Origin: Thermus caldifontis
Lineage (GTDB): Bacteria > Deinococcota > Deinococci > Deinococcales > Thermaceae
Assembly: GCF_003336745.1 (NCBI RefSeq)
Contig: NZ_QGMX01000001.1
Coordinates: 186,001 to 250,000 of the forward strand
Direction: 5' to 3'
DNA length: 64,000 nucleotides
Shown: piece by piece, positions 30,091 to 40,647 of the stretch
Position numbering within the stretch: the stretch's first letter is position 1
How the letters are laid out: every line of letters begins with the position of its first letter
Translations under genes and position numbers: made by a program
The notes under the pieces: generated by a model
The model's database searches: none
The model's input: only the letters and a program-made list of their open reading frames with translations
Told to the model about the DNA's origin: nothing

Positions 30091-30187
30091 ACCACCCCAC
30101 CCTGGCTTGCGCCAGGGTGGGGGCCCCGGAAAACGCCTTGGGTGGCGGAGAACCCGGCGTAACTCAGGGAAGGATACCCGGTTATTA
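30087..30187. repeat. dispersed MITE-like element, copy 2 (divergent right half)
   Basis: TTATACC at 30087 and GGTTATTA at 30180-30187 form the ends. The first 40 bases, including the CACCCTGGC/GCCAGGGTG hairpin and GGGGGCCCCGG, match copies 1 and 3 exactly. After GGAAAA the sequence diverges, keeping GCCTTGGGTGGC near its start. It lies between the converging aconitase gene and atpD. Confidence 0.7.
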
Positions 30188-30195
30188 GGAGGGCG

Positions 30196-30864
30196 CTAAA
30201 GCCCTGCGCCGATCTCCAGATGGGGGTTGGGGCGGCCCCCCTCCTCCGCCTCCCGGGCCTCAATCTTGCCCTTGATGCGCTTTAAGCGGAAGGTATCCTC
30301 CCTTTCCCGTTGCTCCAGGACCTGCTGGATGAAGCGGATCTGGGAGCGGATCCCGGGGATCACCACCTGCTCCAGGGCGTTCACCCGGCGGGTGGTCTTC
30401 TTGATCTCCTCCCCGATCTTCTTGAGGCGGGTTTCCGTGTTGGCCACCTGGATCAGGGCCTCGGCGTAACGGCGGAAGGCCCGGGCGGCCTCCAGGGTGT
30501 AGGCGGGGGTGCCCACCGGGGAAAGAAGGGCCCCATCGGAAAAGGTGACCCTAAGCCTGGGCACCTTGCTCCCCCAGACGTTTTCCACCTCCGCCTCCAC
30601 CTTTTCCAAGGGACGCACCCCCAGGGCCGCCGCGGCCACCGCCTCCGGCCCGTCAAAGGCCTGGGCCAGGATCAAGGCCCCGTAGGCTTCCTGGGCCGCC
30701 TGGTTCAGGGCCTTGCGGGCCTCGAGGGCCTCCCGCACCAGGCCGAAGAACTCCGCCACCAAGGCATCCCGCTTCTTCTTGAGGAGGTCCACCCCCTTCT
30801 GCGCCAGGCGCATCTGGCCGCGCCGCTGCAGAAGGTTCATGCGGGTGGGGCTTACCTGGCTCAT
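30196..30864 (-). CDS. atpD: V/A-type ATP synthase subunit D (rotor shaft)
   Basis: This 222-residue central-shaft subunit forms a long coiled coil inside the A3B3 hexamer and transmits rotation. Seen: SPTRMNLLQRRGQMRLAQKG at the N-terminus and the paired C-terminal helix RRVNALEQVVIPGIRSQIRFIQ with EREREDTFRLKRIK, both typical of subunit D. It is the last gene of the nine-gene operon, nine bases after atpB. In Thermus this complex works mainly as an ATP synthase. Confidence 0.95.
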   Translation of the reverse strand: MSQVSPTRMNLLQRRGQMRLAQKGVDLLKKKRDALVAEFFGLVREALEARKALNQAAQEAYGALILAQAFDGPEAVAAAALGVRPLEKVEAEVENVWGSKVPRLRVTFSDGALLSPVGTPAYTLEAARAFRRYAEALIQVANTETRLKKIGEEIKKTTRRVNALEQVVIPGIRSQIRFIQQVLEQREREDTFRLKRIKGKIEAREAEEGGRPNPHLEIGAGL

Positions 30865-30873
30865 GGGGCCTCC

Positions 30874-32310
30874 TTAGTCCAGGGCCTGGGGAGCACCCCA
30901 GATCTCCTCCAGCTTCTGCCCGTAGTACTTACCGATGTGGTCGCGGGAAATCCGCTTAAGCTCGCCCTGGGGCAGCATGGAAAGCAGGGCCCAGGCGATC
31001 TGCAGGCTCTCCTCAATGGAGCGGTTCTGCTGCCCCTGGTTGATGAAGTGCTTCTCAAAGGCGTCGGCGAACTGCAGGTAGCGCCGGTCGTTTTCCGTGA
31101 GGGCATCCTCGCCGATGATGGCCACCAGCTTGCGGATGTCCACCCCGTTGGCGTAGGCGGAGTAGAGCTGGTCGGAAACCTGCTTGTGGTCCTCCCGGGT
31201 CTTGCCCTTGCCCACCCCGTTGTTCATGAGCCGGGAAAGGGAGGGCAAGGGGTCGATGGGCGGGTAGATACCTTTGCGGTGGAGCTCCCGGGAAAGCTGG
31301 ATCTGGCCCTCGGTGATGTAACCGGTGAGGTCGGGGATGGGGTGGGTGCGGTCGTCGTCGGGCATGGAGAGGATGGGGATCTGGGTCACGGAGCCCTTTT
31401 TGCCCACCACCACCCCGGCCCGCTCGTAGATGGTGGCCAGGTCGGTGTACATGTAGCCGGGGTAGCCCCGCCGGCCCGGGATCTCCTCGCGGCTTGCCCC
31501 GATCTCCCGCAAGGCCTCGCAGTAGTTGGTCATGTCCGTGAGGATGACCAGCACGTGGTAGTCGTGCTCAAAGGCCAGGTACTCGGCCACGGTGAGGGCC
31601 ATGCGGGGGGTGAGGATGCGCTCAATGGTGGGGTCGTCCGCCTTGTTGAGGAAGAGCACGGAGCGGCTTAAGGCCCCGGTGCGCTCAAACTCCTGGATGA
31701 AGTAGGAGAGCTCCCGCTGGGTGATCCCCATGGCGGCGAAGACCACGGCGAAGGGTTCCTCCTTCTCCCCCTCCCCCGAGAGGTCGGGGCGCACCGTGGC
31801 CTGGCGGGCGATCTGGGCCGCAATCTCGTTGGCGGGAAGGCCCGAGCCCGAGAAGATGGGGAGCTTCTGCCCCCGCACCAGGGTGTTCATCACGTCAATG
31901 GTGGAGATGCCCGTCTGGATGAACTCCTCAGGCTTCCTCCGGGCCACGGGGTTCAGGGGAAGGCCCACGATGGGAAGCCGCTTCTCCGGGGTAATGGGGG
32001 GCAGGCCGTCGATGGGCTTGCCAATACCGTTGAAGCGCCGGCCCAGCATCTCCTTGGAAACCCCAAGCCGGGCCACATCCTCCACCAGGCTCACGCTGGT
32101 GGTGGCCAGGTCCAGCCCCGTGGTCTCCTCAAACACCTGGATGACCGCATACTCCTCGGAAACCTCGATCACCTGACCGCCGCGCACCCGGCCCGTGCCG
32201 TCTTTGATGTCCACGATGGCGCCGTAAGCCAGGTCCTTGGCGTTTTCCACGAAGAGGAGAGGCCCCGAGATATAGGTAATGCCCGTGTACTCCTTCTTAA
32301 GAAGATCCAT
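30874..32310 (-). CDS. atpB: V/A-type ATP synthase subunit B
   Basis: This 478-residue non-catalytic subunit alternates with A in the V1 head. There is no intact Walker A loop; the equivalent region reads [14 protein letters not shown], as expected for subunit B. Typical segments are [21 protein letters not shown] and [19 protein letters not shown]. Eleven bases separate it from atpA. Confidence 0.96.
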   Translation of the reverse strand: MDLLKKEYTGITYISGPLLFVENAKDLAYGAIVDIKDGTGRVRGGQVIEVSEEYAVIQVFEETTGLDLATTSVSLVEDVARLGVSKEMLGRRFNGIGKPIDGLPPITPEKRLPIVGLPLNPVARRKPEEFIQTGISTIDVMNTLVRGQKLPIFSGSGLPANEIAAQIARQATVRPDLSGEGEKEEPFAVVFAAMGITQRELSYFIQEFERTGALSRSVLFLNKADDPTIERILTPRMALTVAEYLAFEHDYHVLVILTDMTNYCEALREIGASREEIPGRRGYPGYMYTDLATIYERAGVVVGKKGSVTQIPILSMPDDDRTHPIPDLTGYITEGQIQLSRELHRKGIYPPIDPLPSLSRLMNNGVGKGKTREDHKQVSDQLYSAYANGVDIRKLVAIIGEDALTENDRRYLQFADAFEKHFINQGQQNRSIEESLQIAWALLSMLPQGELKRISRDHIGKYYGQKLEEIWGAPQALD

Positions 32311-32321
32311 CCTTCCCTCCC

Positions 32322-34058
<1,737 letters not shown>

Positions 34059-34070
34059 CTTCCCTCCATT

Positions 34071-34391
34071 CTACAGCTTGATGTCAAAGCCTATGGTCCT
34101 CCGCACCAACTCCCGCATGTACCCCTCCACATCGGGGTTTTGGAAGGCGTCCCGCAAGCCCGCAAAGGGAAGGAGCACGGGGAGGCCCTTGCCCCGCATG
34201 AGCCTCTCCACCGCCTTTTCCGGCTCGGGAAGAAGCCCGCTGTCCACGGCCACCAGGGCATACCCCCCGGCCTGGACCAGTTCCTCCAACCGGACCCGGG
34301 CCTCCTCAAAGCTGGAGGCGGGATAGGCCTCGAGGCCCGCCAGGCGGAAGCCCTGGGCCGATTCGGGATCGGCGATCACCGCCACCTTCAT
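34071..34391 (-). CDS. atpF: V/A-type ATP synthase subunit F
   Basis: This 106-residue rotor-associated subunit has a Rossmann-like start (MKVAVIADPESAQGFRLAGL) and a C-terminal helix. Both length and pattern match subunit F, which moves between retracted and extended states and modulates ATPase activity. Its start overlaps the atpC stop by four bases. Confidence 0.93.
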   Translation of the reverse strand: MKVAVIADPESAQGFRLAGLEAYPASSFEEARVRLEELVQAGGYALVAVDSGLLPEPEKAVERLMRGKGLPVLLPFAGLRDAFQNPDVEGYMRELVRRTIGFDIKL

Positions 34392-35359
34392 TCGCAGACC
34401 ACCTCCTCCTCCACCTGGGCCCGGGGAAGCCCGAAGTAGGCCCGCCGAGCCAGAAGCCTAAGCCGCATGGCCTCCCACTCCCTTTCCCTCACGTAGGCCA
34501 GGACCAGGCCCACCCCTAGGGGATCCGAAGCCCCCTTCCTGGCCTCCTTGAGGAGGACGCACCTTAGCCGCCTTTCCAGCACCTTTAGGTCCCGCACCCC
34601 GGCCAAAGGAGCAAAGGGCGTGCCCGAAAGCTCGTCCAAGACGGCGTAATCCCCCTCCAGGAGCCGGGCAAAGCGCACCCTGTCCACGAACCGGCCACCC
34701 CGGATAAAGACGCTTTCCACCGGCACGTCCTGCCCCTGGAGCTTAAAGGCGGTGCGCAGGTTCTCCGCGTCCACCTCGAGGGCCAGGTGGTCCCGCAAGG
34801 CCGGCTCCTCCAGGGCCTTGGAGGCCTTGGCCACATCCTCAAAGAAGTGCTTGGCCAAAAGGGCCTCCACCCGGGAAAGGTCCTGGGTTTCCCGCAAAAC
34901 CGCCCTCAAGGCCCGGGCCAAGGGATGGCCCGGTACCGACAAAACCTGGGCCATCCCGGCTGCATCCTGGGCCTCGTAAGCTTGCCGCCAAAGGGTTTCC
35001 TTGAGGGTGCCGGGCAAGAGGGCAATCTCCTCAAAGGGCTTGCCCGTAGCCTTGGCCCGGAGGAGGGCCTGCAGGTTGGTAAGGTCATTCCTGAGAAGGA
35101 GAAGCCGGACCGCCTCCCGGGCCTCCCCCGTGACCAAGCCCGCCAGATCCCCCACCAACCGGGCCTGGGTAAGGGCTACCGCCCGGTCCACATCAGGGAG
35201 GCCCTGGCCGGCCAGGTCCTGGCCGTAGACGCTCTCGGAAAGAAGGCGCAGGAAATCGGGATAGGCAAGGTCCAAGGCCTCCTGGAAAAAGCTCTCCTTG
35301 AGGAGGGTGCCCCTCCTGGCCCGCACCCGGGCGTTTAGGTAGCCGAAGTCGTCCGCCAT
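34388..35359 (-). CDS. atpC: V/A-type ATP synthase subunit C (socket for the shaft)
   Basis: This 323-residue, mostly helical subunit joins the D/F shaft to the c-ring; it is called d in eukaryotic enzymes. DFGYLNARVRARRGTLL at the N-terminus is characteristic and the length matches the Thermus subunit. It follows atpE after three bases. Confidence 0.94.
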   Translation of the reverse strand: MADDFGYLNARVRARRGTLLKESFFQEALDLAYPDFLRLLSESVYGQDLAGQGLPDVDRAVALTQARLVGDLAGLVTGEAREAVRLLLLRNDLTNLQALLRAKATGKPFEEIALLPGTLKETLWRQAYEAQDAAGMAQVLSVPGHPLARALRAVLRETQDLSRVEALLAKHFFEDVAKASKALEEPALRDHLALEVDAENLRTAFKLQGQDVPVESVFIRGGRFVDRVRFARLLEGDYAVLDELSGTPFAPLAGVRDLKVLERRLRCVLLKEARKGASDPLGVGLVLAYVREREWEAMRLRLLARRAYFGLPRAQVEEEVVCE

Positions 35360-35362
35360 GTT

Positions 35363-35929
35363 CTAGCCCCACACCACCTGGGCCACCTTGGAGGAAAGGG
35401 CATCCCAGGCCCGCTCCAGACGGCTTGGCAGGGCGTTTTCCACCTGGGTCCTGCCCCCCTTGCCCATGGCCCTTACCCCAAGGCGCAAGGCGGGGTCCTC
35501 CCGGAGCTTTAGGCCCCGCTGTCGCGCCAGATCCTCGAGGTGGGGAAGGTTTTCGGGATGGGAAGCCAAGGCCTCGGGCTCGCCCAAGGCCGCAAGGGCC
35601 TCCTCCGCCAGCTTCCGCAAAACCCCTGGCCAATCGGGGCTTTCCGGTAGGGCCATAAGGGCCTCCTGCACCTTCTCCCTCACCCGGGCCAGTACCTCCC
35701 CCTTGGCCTCGGTACGGGCTGTAGCCAGGAGGAGCTCCCCGGCGCTTTCTGCCCGGCGAAGGGCGGCTTGCAGGCTGGCCTCGAGGGCCCGCCTCTTGGC
35801 GGAAAGCAGGCCTTCGGCCTTGGCCCTGGCCTCGGAGACCAGGCTGTCCGCCTTAGCCTTGGCCTCCGCCAGCACGGCCTGGATCTCCGCCTCCACCTCC
35901 TGGCTCAAAATGGCTTCCAGTTTGGACAT
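35363..35929 (-). CDS. atpE: V/A-type ATP synthase peripheral-stalk subunit E
   Basis: This 188-residue subunit has a long N-terminal helix (MSKLEAILSQEVEAEIQAVL, then an Ala/Lys/Glu-rich stretch) and a globular C-terminal half. It pairs with subunit G to form the stator. ATG 35929 follows AGGAGGGCAG; an upstream ATG at 35956 would fall in the terminator hairpin at 35943-35974. That hairpin separates this gene from the c-subunit gene. Confidence 0.94.
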   Translation of the reverse strand: MSKLEAILSQEVEAEIQAVLAEAKAKADSLVSEARAKAEGLLSAKRRALEASLQAALRRAESAGELLLATARTEAKGEVLARVREKVQEALMALPESPDWPGVLRKLAEEALAALGEPEALASHPENLPHLEDLARQRGLKLREDPALRLGVRAMGKGGRTQVENALPSRLERAWDALSSKVAQVVWG

Positions 35930-35942
35930 CTGCCCTCCTTGG

Positions 35943-35974
35943 AAAAAAGGCCCCACCCCACAAGGGGCAGGGCC
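35943..35974 (-). terminator. terminator-like hairpin inside the ATPase operon, after the c-ring gene
   Basis: On the minus strand an 11-bp stem with two G-T pairs (GGCCCTGCCCC, loop TTGT, GGGGTGGGGCC) is followed directly by six T. It begins 10 bases after the atpK stop codon and ends 13 bases before the atpE start. That is a full intrinsic terminator within an operon. It should let only part of the transcripts continue. Confidence 0.75.
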
Positions 35975-35984
35975 CCAAAACCCC

Positions 35985-36284
35985 TTACAGCTTGCCGTTA
36001 AGGATGAAGGCGATGAGAAGGCCGAAGATCACCAAGGTTTCCGGCAGAAGGAGGAAGATCAGGGCGGTACCGAAGTTGCCCCGGTCCTCGGCGATGGCTC
36101 CCACACCCGCCGCACCGATTCGGGCCTGGGCCACGCCGGTGCCCAAAGCCGCCAAGCCCACCGCCAGGCCCATGCCTACGGCGATCAGGCCTCGGTCCAA
36201 ACCGCCGGAAGCCGCCGCCTCCTCCGCCGCCAAAGCCAAAGCGCCGAAAACCGCTACCAGAACCGTAACCAGAAGCTTCTTCAT
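35985..36284 (-). CDS. atpK: V/A-type ATP synthase proteolipid (c-ring) subunit
   Basis: This 99-residue membrane subunit forms the rotor ring. It has a cleavable-looking leader (residues 1 to about 20), as reported for the Thermus L subunit, then two transmembrane helices. The ion-binding carboxylate is Glu82 in LLLPETLVIFG. Many copies per complex are needed, which fits the terminator hairpin straight after it. Confidence 0.95.
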   Translation of the reverse strand: MKKLLVTVLVAVFGALALAAEEAAASGGLDRGLIAVGMGLAVGLAALGTGVAQARIGAAGVGAIAEDRGNFGTALIFLLLPETLVIFGLLIAFILNGKL

Positions 36285-36296
36285 CTCTTTCCCTCC

Positions 36297-38255
36297 CTAA
36301 AGCGTCTCGCGGACGCTCTTGAACGGCCGGTAAGGCCTGCCGTTCTCCTCGTAGAAACCGAACTTGGTGAAGAACTCCACCCAGATAAGACGGATGGGCT
36401 GGAGCATGTGGCCTAAGGTGGTGAGAAGAAGGATAAGAAGGTGCAACACCGCCGCCACCAGGATGCCCAAAAGCACCCCCAGAAGCCCAATCCGCTCCGC
36501 CAGGGCAAAGCCCACATCGGTAAGAAGGCCCGCCAGAATACCCCCGGCAGCCCCCACCGCATAGATACGGATGTGGGAGAGGATGTGCCCCGCCTGGGTG
36601 AAGATCTCCGGAACCATGAGCCACATCCGGCTCACGATAACCGAAAGCAGGAAGACGCCAAAACCCAGGTACATCAGCAAGGAAAGCCACCCAGCCTGCA
36701 GGTTCCCCAGGTACCCCACCGCCAGGGCCAGGATGCCCACCAAGCCCCCCAGGTAGCCCACGCCCTCCCAGAAGTGGGCCATGTGGCGGTGCTTCAAACC
36801 CAGGTAAGCCCGTAGGGCCAGGCCCCAGAAGACCATGACCACCCCGAAGGCCACGGAAAGCAGGATGAGGAGGTTGGCGGTCTTGGCCGTGTCGATGCGA
36901 GGGATGAGGATGGGGATGAGGCCAGGATGCTCGGGGGTACCAAACACCCCCAGGTGCTCCAAAAAGGTGCCGAAGAACTCCCCGTAGATGAAGCCCCAAA
37001 CCACCGTCCAGAAGACCATCCAGTTAAGGATGTAGACCAGCTTCCCGATGACCGCAGGTTTGAGCCTGAGGGCGAAAAGGTCGATGACCAAAGGCTCATT
37101 CCGCTTCACGAACCCGGAAAGCCAGCGCCCGAGGAGCAGGAAAAGAAGGGCATAGCCTATGTCCCCCACGATCATGCCAAACCAGAAGGGGAAGAAGATG
37201 GGCACCACCGGGGTAGGGTCCAAGGAGCCGTACTTGGGGGTGTTGAGGAAGCTCACCAAAAGCTCGAAGGGCTTGACCCAAGGGGGGTTGTCCAGGGCCA
37301 CGGGGATCCTATCGGCCTCGTAGTGCTCGTCCACCGGCTCAAAGGCGTAGATCACCTGGTCCTTGTGCCGGGCTAAAGCCTCCTCTACCCGGCCCTTGGC
37401 CTTCACCGGAACGTAGCCCAAAAGGGCGAAGCCAAACCGGCCAGAGGCCAGCTCCTCCAGGGCCTTAAGCCGAGCCGCCTCGTCCTTGGCCCGCGTCCAG
37501 AGGCTTTGCAGGGTGGAAGAGGCCTCCTGGGCCAGCTTGTAAAGGGCCTGCCGCACCTCGGAAAGCTCCTTGGGGGCAGCCTCGGCCCGCTCCTTCAACC
37601 GGCGGGTGGCCTCGCTTAGGGGAAGATCCCCGTAGGCGCCGGGGAGGCGCAACTCCGCCACCCCCGCCCGGGAAAGGGCCGCCTTGGCCGCCTCGAGGTC
37701 CTTCCGGTGCACCACGAGAAGCCCAGCCACCCCTTTGGAATAGGGCTCACTGGCCAGGATGAACTGGTCCTCCAGGGCCTTTTTCAAGGCCTCCTCCACC
37801 AGGGGAAGCTCCTTTTCCGTAAGCAAAAAGGGCACCACCCGGAAGAAGGGGCTTCGGTCCAAGCCCTGGGCCATGGCGGCCAGCTTCTCCAAGGGCTCCA
37901 GGTAGGCCTGGGCCAGGGAAAGCTCCTCCTCCAGCTCCTGCCTCTGCCGGGCCAGGCCCTCGGCATGGGCCTGGATGGGAGCCAGGGCCTTTTCGGCCGC
38001 CTCCAGGCCATCGGGGAAGGGCCTTGTGGCCTCCATCTCCCGGCCCAGAAGGGCGAGGGTGTGCTCGGCCCCCGCCGCCACCCCTTCCCAGCGCCTCAGC
38101 TCCTCCCGCTCCTCCGGGGAAAGCTTGTACTCGGCAAGCTCCTCCACCCGGAGGGTTTCCAGGTGGACCACCCCCGCCTGCTGCAGGCTTTGGAGAAGCT
38201 CCTGGGCCTTGGCCTTGGGACCGGCCAGGACCAGCTTCTCCATGGGGGCGATCAC
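36297..38255 (-). CDS. atpI: V/A-type ATP synthase subunit I (a-type)
   Basis: This 652-residue stator membrane subunit has a large soluble N-terminal half with coiled coils. About eight transmembrane segments follow, forming the half-channels next to the c-ring. Family landmarks include FFPFWFGMIVGDIGYALLF and the SHIRIYAVGAAGG and HLLILLLTTLGHMLQPIRLIWVEFF segments, with the key arginines. It overlaps atpG by four bases. Confidence 0.95.
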   Translation of the reverse strand: MIAPMEKLVLAGPKAKAQELLQSLQQAGVVHLETLRVEELAEYKLSPEEREELRRWEGVAAGAEHTLALLGREMEATRPFPDGLEAAEKALAPIQAHAEGLARQRQELEEELSLAQAYLEPLEKLAAMAQGLDRSPFFRVVPFLLTEKELPLVEEALKKALEDQFILASEPYSKGVAGLLVVHRKDLEAAKAALSRAGVAELRLPGAYGDLPLSEATRRLKERAEAAPKELSEVRQALYKLAQEASSTLQSLWTRAKDEAARLKALEELASGRFGFALLGYVPVKAKGRVEEALARHKDQVIYAFEPVDEHYEADRIPVALDNPPWVKPFELLVSFLNTPKYGSLDPTPVVPIFFPFWFGMIVGDIGYALLFLLLGRWLSGFVKRNEPLVIDLFALRLKPAVIGKLVYILNWMVFWTVVWGFIYGEFFGTFLEHLGVFGTPEHPGLIPILIPRIDTAKTANLLILLSVAFGVVMVFWGLALRAYLGLKHRHMAHFWEGVGYLGGLVGILALAVGYLGNLQAGWLSLLMYLGFGVFLLSVIVSRMWLMVPEIFTQAGHILSHIRIYAVGAAGGILAGLLTDVGFALAERIGLLGVLLGILVAAVLHLLILLLTTLGHMLQPIRLIWVEFFTKFGFYEENGRPYRPFKSVRETL

Positions 38256-38566
38256 GGCAAAACCTCCTTCAGAACCAGGGCCACCGCCTCCTCCAACCGG
38301 CCCTCTGCCTTTTCCTTGACCGCCTTGGCCTCGGCCTCCGCCTGGGCCCGGTAGCGGGCCAGAATGGCCTCGGTTTCCTGGGCCTCCCGTTCCCGGTATT
38401 CGGCCTCCAGGGCCTTGGCCTCGGCCTCCGCCTTCTGCAAAAGGGCCCTGGCCTCCGCCTCCGCCTGCTGCACCAGGGCCTCAGCCTCCTTCTTGGCGGC
38501 CTCGAGGCGGGCCAGTAGCTCCCTTTCCTTTTCCGCCAGGCTCTTGATAAGTCCCAGGCCTCCCAT
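38252..38566 (-). CDS. atpG: V/A-type ATP synthase peripheral-stalk subunit G
   Basis: This 104-residue protein is nearly all coiled coil (MGGLGLIKSLAEKERELLAR, then heptad-like AEAEARALLQKAEAEAKALEAEY). It is the partner of subunit E in the stator stalks. The start at 38566 has AAGGGAGGGG before it and agrees with the promoter at 38612-38640; a longer frame to 38644 would cross that promoter. First gene of the operon. Confidence 0.92.
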   Translation of the reverse strand: MGGLGLIKSLAEKERELLARLEAAKKEAEALVQQAEAEARALLQKAEAEAKALEAEYREREAQETEAILARYRAQAEAEAKAVKEKAEGRLEEAVALVLKEVLP

Positions 38567-38611
38567 CGCCCCTCCCTTCGTGAAAAGATGCGCAAACTGC
38601 GCCTGCCGGGT

Positions 38612-38640
38612 ATGATACCGGCCTTTGGGGCCAACGTCAA
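38612..38640 (-). promoter_or_regulatory. sigma70-type promoter of the V-ATPase operon
   Basis: TTGACG (38640-38635), a 17-base spacer and TATCAT (38617-38612) form the best consensus promoter in the window. Transcription should start near 38605, leaving a leader of about 40 bases with a good ribosome-binding site before atpG. Confidence 0.8.
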
Positions 38641-38646
38641 CCAACC

Positions 38647-38668
38647 CCGCTTAAGTATACTTAAGCGG
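38647..38668. promoter_or_regulatory. 22-bp perfect palindrome over the rlmO promoter
   Basis: CCGCTTAAGTA is followed at once by its exact reverse complement. It contains TATACT on the plus strand (38656-38661), six bases before the GTG of rlmO, and by symmetry TATACT on the minus strand (38659-38654) facing the ATPase operon. It could be a repressor operator, a two-way promoter, or both. Confidence 0.65.
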
Positions 38669-39813
38669 TGCGGATTCTCGTCAACGAAAAAGGAGCCCAG
38701 CGTCTTTTGGCCCGCCACCTTTGGGTGTTCCGCCGCGATGTGGTCTCCGGACCCGCCGAACCCGGCCTCTACCCCGTCTACTGGGGCAAGCGCTTTCTTG
38801 CCCTGGCCCTTTTCAATCCCAACAGTGACCTGAGCGTCCGAGCGTACCGCTTTCGCCCGGCCACCGACCCGGTGAAGGCGCTTCTGGATGGCCTGGACCA
38901 GGCCCTGGCCCGGCGTTTCCCCGCATTGGAAAGGGAGCCCGAAGGGGGCTATCGCTTGGTCCATGCGGAAGGGGATTTCCTGCCGGGGCTGGTGGTGGAC
39001 TATTACGCTGGCCACCTGGTCCTGCAGACCACCGCTCACGCCTGGGAAGCCCTTTTGCCCCAGGTGGCCGAGAGGCTTAAGCCCCTGGGCAAAAGCCTCC
39101 TGGCCAAAAACGACGCCAAGGCCCGGGAGCTGGAGGGCCTACCCCTCTACGTGCGGCCCCTTTTTGGCCAGGTGCCTCCGGAAGCTACGGTGAAGGAAGG
39201 CCAGATCCGCTACCGGGTGGACCTCACCGGGGGGCAGAAGACGGGCGCCTACCTGGACCAAAGGGACAACCGGATTCTAATGGAAAGGTTCCGTGGCGAA
39301 AGGGCCTTGGACGTGTTCAGCTATGCGGGAAGCTTTGGCCTCCACCTGGCCCTGGGCTTCAAGGAGGTGATCAGCGTGGACAGTTCCCTCGAGGCCCTAA
39401 GGCAAGCGGAGGAGAACGCCAGGCTGAATGGGCTCTCCCTCAAGACGGTGGAGGCCAACGCCTTCGACTACCTAAGGGCCCTGGAAAAGGCGGGGGAACG
39501 GTTTGACCTGGTGGTGCTGGACCCGCCCGCCTTCGCCAAGGGGAAAAAGGACCTGGAAAGGGCCTACCGGGCTTACAAGGAGGTGAACCTCCGGGCCATC
39601 AAGCTCCTCAAGGAAGGGGGCCTCCTGGCCACCAGCAGCTGCAGCCACCACCTAACCGAGCCCCTCTTCTACCAAATGCTCACCGAGGCGGCCCAGGACG
39701 CCCACCGTAGCCTAAGGGTGGTGGAGAAACGGGGGCAGGGGTGGGACCATCCCATCCTCCTCAACCATCCCGAAACCCACTACCTGAAGTTCGCCCTCCT
39801 AGAGGTTCTTTGA
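38668..39813 (+). CDS. rlmO: 23S rRNA m5C methyltransferase (RlmO/RlmI type)
   Basis: This 381-residue SAM-dependent methyltransferase has an N-terminal PUA domain ([23 protein letters not shown]). A linker domain follows, then a Rossmann catalytic domain with YLDQRDNR, motif [13 protein letters not shown], and the SCSHH cysteine motif. The family methylates a 23S rRNA cytosine; in Thermus the known member modifies C1942. GTG 38668 is the last base pair of the palindrome and the start is probably leaderless. A U-poor hairpin follows. Confidence 0.88.
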   Translation: MRILVNEKGAQRLLARHLWVFRRDVVSGPAEPGLYPVYWGKRFLALALFNPNSDLSVRAYRFRPATDPVKALLDGLDQALARRFPALEREPEGGYRLVHAEGDFLPGLVVDYYAGHLVLQTTAHAWEALLPQVAERLKPLGKSLLAKNDAKARELEGLPLYVRPLFGQVPPEATVKEGQIRYRVDLTGGQKTGAYLDQRDNRILMERFRGERALDVFSYAGSFGLHLALGFKEVISVDSSLEALRQAEENARLNGLSLKTVEANAFDYLRALEKAGERFDLVVLDPPAFAKGKKDLERAYRAYKEVNLRAIKLLKEGGLLATSSCSHHLTEPLFYQMLTEAAQDAHRSLRVVEKRGQGWDHPILLNHPETHYLKFALLEVL

Positions 39814-40069
39814 TCCGCCAGGCCCTTTAGGATCGGGCACGGGAAGGGATATCCCCTCCCCGGGCGAGGGGTTCCCACCCCCACCTCCCGTACCTCCTCC
39901 CAGGGAATCCGGCGCCAAGCCCCAAGGGGGGATGGAGGCTAAAGTGGTGGGGGAAAACCCGTAACCCCCACCCCCGCCCAGAAGACCCAGGGGGAGAGGC
40001 CAGCAAAACCACCTGGAGGAGCATCCCCATCCATTATCCCCCAAGGCCACCCCGGGATAGACTAAAGGG
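39814..40069. other. 256-base intergenic region with a hairpin
   Basis: No convincing gene. A hairpin CCCCTC/GAGGGG at 39853-39871, extended by GGGAA/TTCCC with a bulge, lies 40 bases after rlmO and may end its transcript, though no T-run follows. The right end holds the promoter of the gene at 40070. The middle is G/C-rich with no feature I can support. Confidence 0.45.
40058..40063 (+). promoter_or_regulatory. -10 box for the small hypothetical at 40070
   Basis: TAGACT ends six bases before the GTG at 40070, indicating a leaderless message. Confidence 0.55.
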
Positions 40070-40279
40070 GTGGAGAAGGACCTGTTGGAAGCTCTGGGCC
40101 AGCACCTGGTCTGGCGCATCGGCCGGGCGGAGGAGGAGGAGGTCCTGGTGGTGCGGGTGGGCCTAGCCTCGGCCGCGCCCCGGTTTCGGGAACTGCCCAG
40201 GCTCCTGAACATCACGGACGCCGAGGTGGCCCGCCTGGCCAAGGAGGGCCGGGTGCGGGTGGAGTGGGTGGAAGGATGA
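40070..40279 (+). CDS. small conserved-looking hypothetical protein
   Basis: This 69-residue acidic soluble protein (MEKDLLEALGQHLVWRIGRA) has an LNITDAEVARLAKEGRVRVEW segment that suggests a small helix-turn-helix-like fold. I do not recognise the family. The frame shows normal Thermus codon use and a -10 box at the right distance, and the next gene overlaps by four bases, so it is probably real. Confidence 0.6.
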   Translation: MEKDLLEALGQHLVWRIGRAEEEEVLVVRVGLASAAPRFRELPRLLNITDAEVARLAKEGRVRVEWVEG

Positions 40280-40647
40280 AGGCCAGGCTCCGGTTTGCCC
40301 TTAACGGCCACCTTCCCGAGGGCCTGCCCCTGGAGCTCCGCTTTGAAGGGGATGGGCTACGGGGGGTCTTGCGGCAGGAAAACCCCGTTTTGGGGGAGGT
40401 GGTCCTGCCCTTCGCCTCGAGGCTCGAGGGGGAGCACCTAAAGGCCCTGCCCCTCCCTCCGCCCTCCTTAAGGCTCGAGGGGTGGATGCGCGCCCAGGGG
40501 TCCGCGGTGGAGCTGGAGCTTGAGCTGGAACTTATCCTACCTGAGGGCCAAAGCTGGGGGGAACGGGCCTTTGGAAGGATCCTGGAATTTCTCTTCTACA
40601 AAGGCCTGGAGCGCTCTCTTCCCCAAGCGGCCTTTTCTCCGGTATAG
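40276..40647 (+). CDS. hypothetical protein, possible SRPBCC-like or beta-rich fold
   Basis: This 123-residue protein starts at ATG 40276 (ATGA overlap). The sequence alternates strands (LRFALNGHLPEGLPLELRFEGDGLRGVL, VELELELELILPEG) and ends in an amphipathic helix (ERAFGRILEFLFYKGLERSL). No family can be named with confidence. Its stop TAG lies inside the -10 box of the next gene. Confidence 0.6.
   Translation: MKARLRFALNGHLPEGLPLELRFEGDGLRGVLRQENPVLGEVVLPFASRLEGEHLKALPLPPPSLRLEGWMRAQGSAVELELELELILPEGQSWGERAFGRILEFLFYKGLERSLPQAAFSPV

Noticed and set aside
30310..31671. Plus-strand open frame of 453 codons opposite atpD and atpB
   Set aside because: Antisense shadow of two certain genes, with no start signal and low-complexity product.
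38567..38644. N-terminal extension of atpG to 38644
   Set aside because: It would place the promoter -35 and -10 inside the coding region; the start at 38566 has a strong ribosome-binding site and fits the family.
39799..40311. Minus-strand frame of 170 codons across the gap after rlmO
   Set aside because: Serine/arginine-rich low-complexity product that overlaps two better-supported genes; no promoter or ribosome-binding site.
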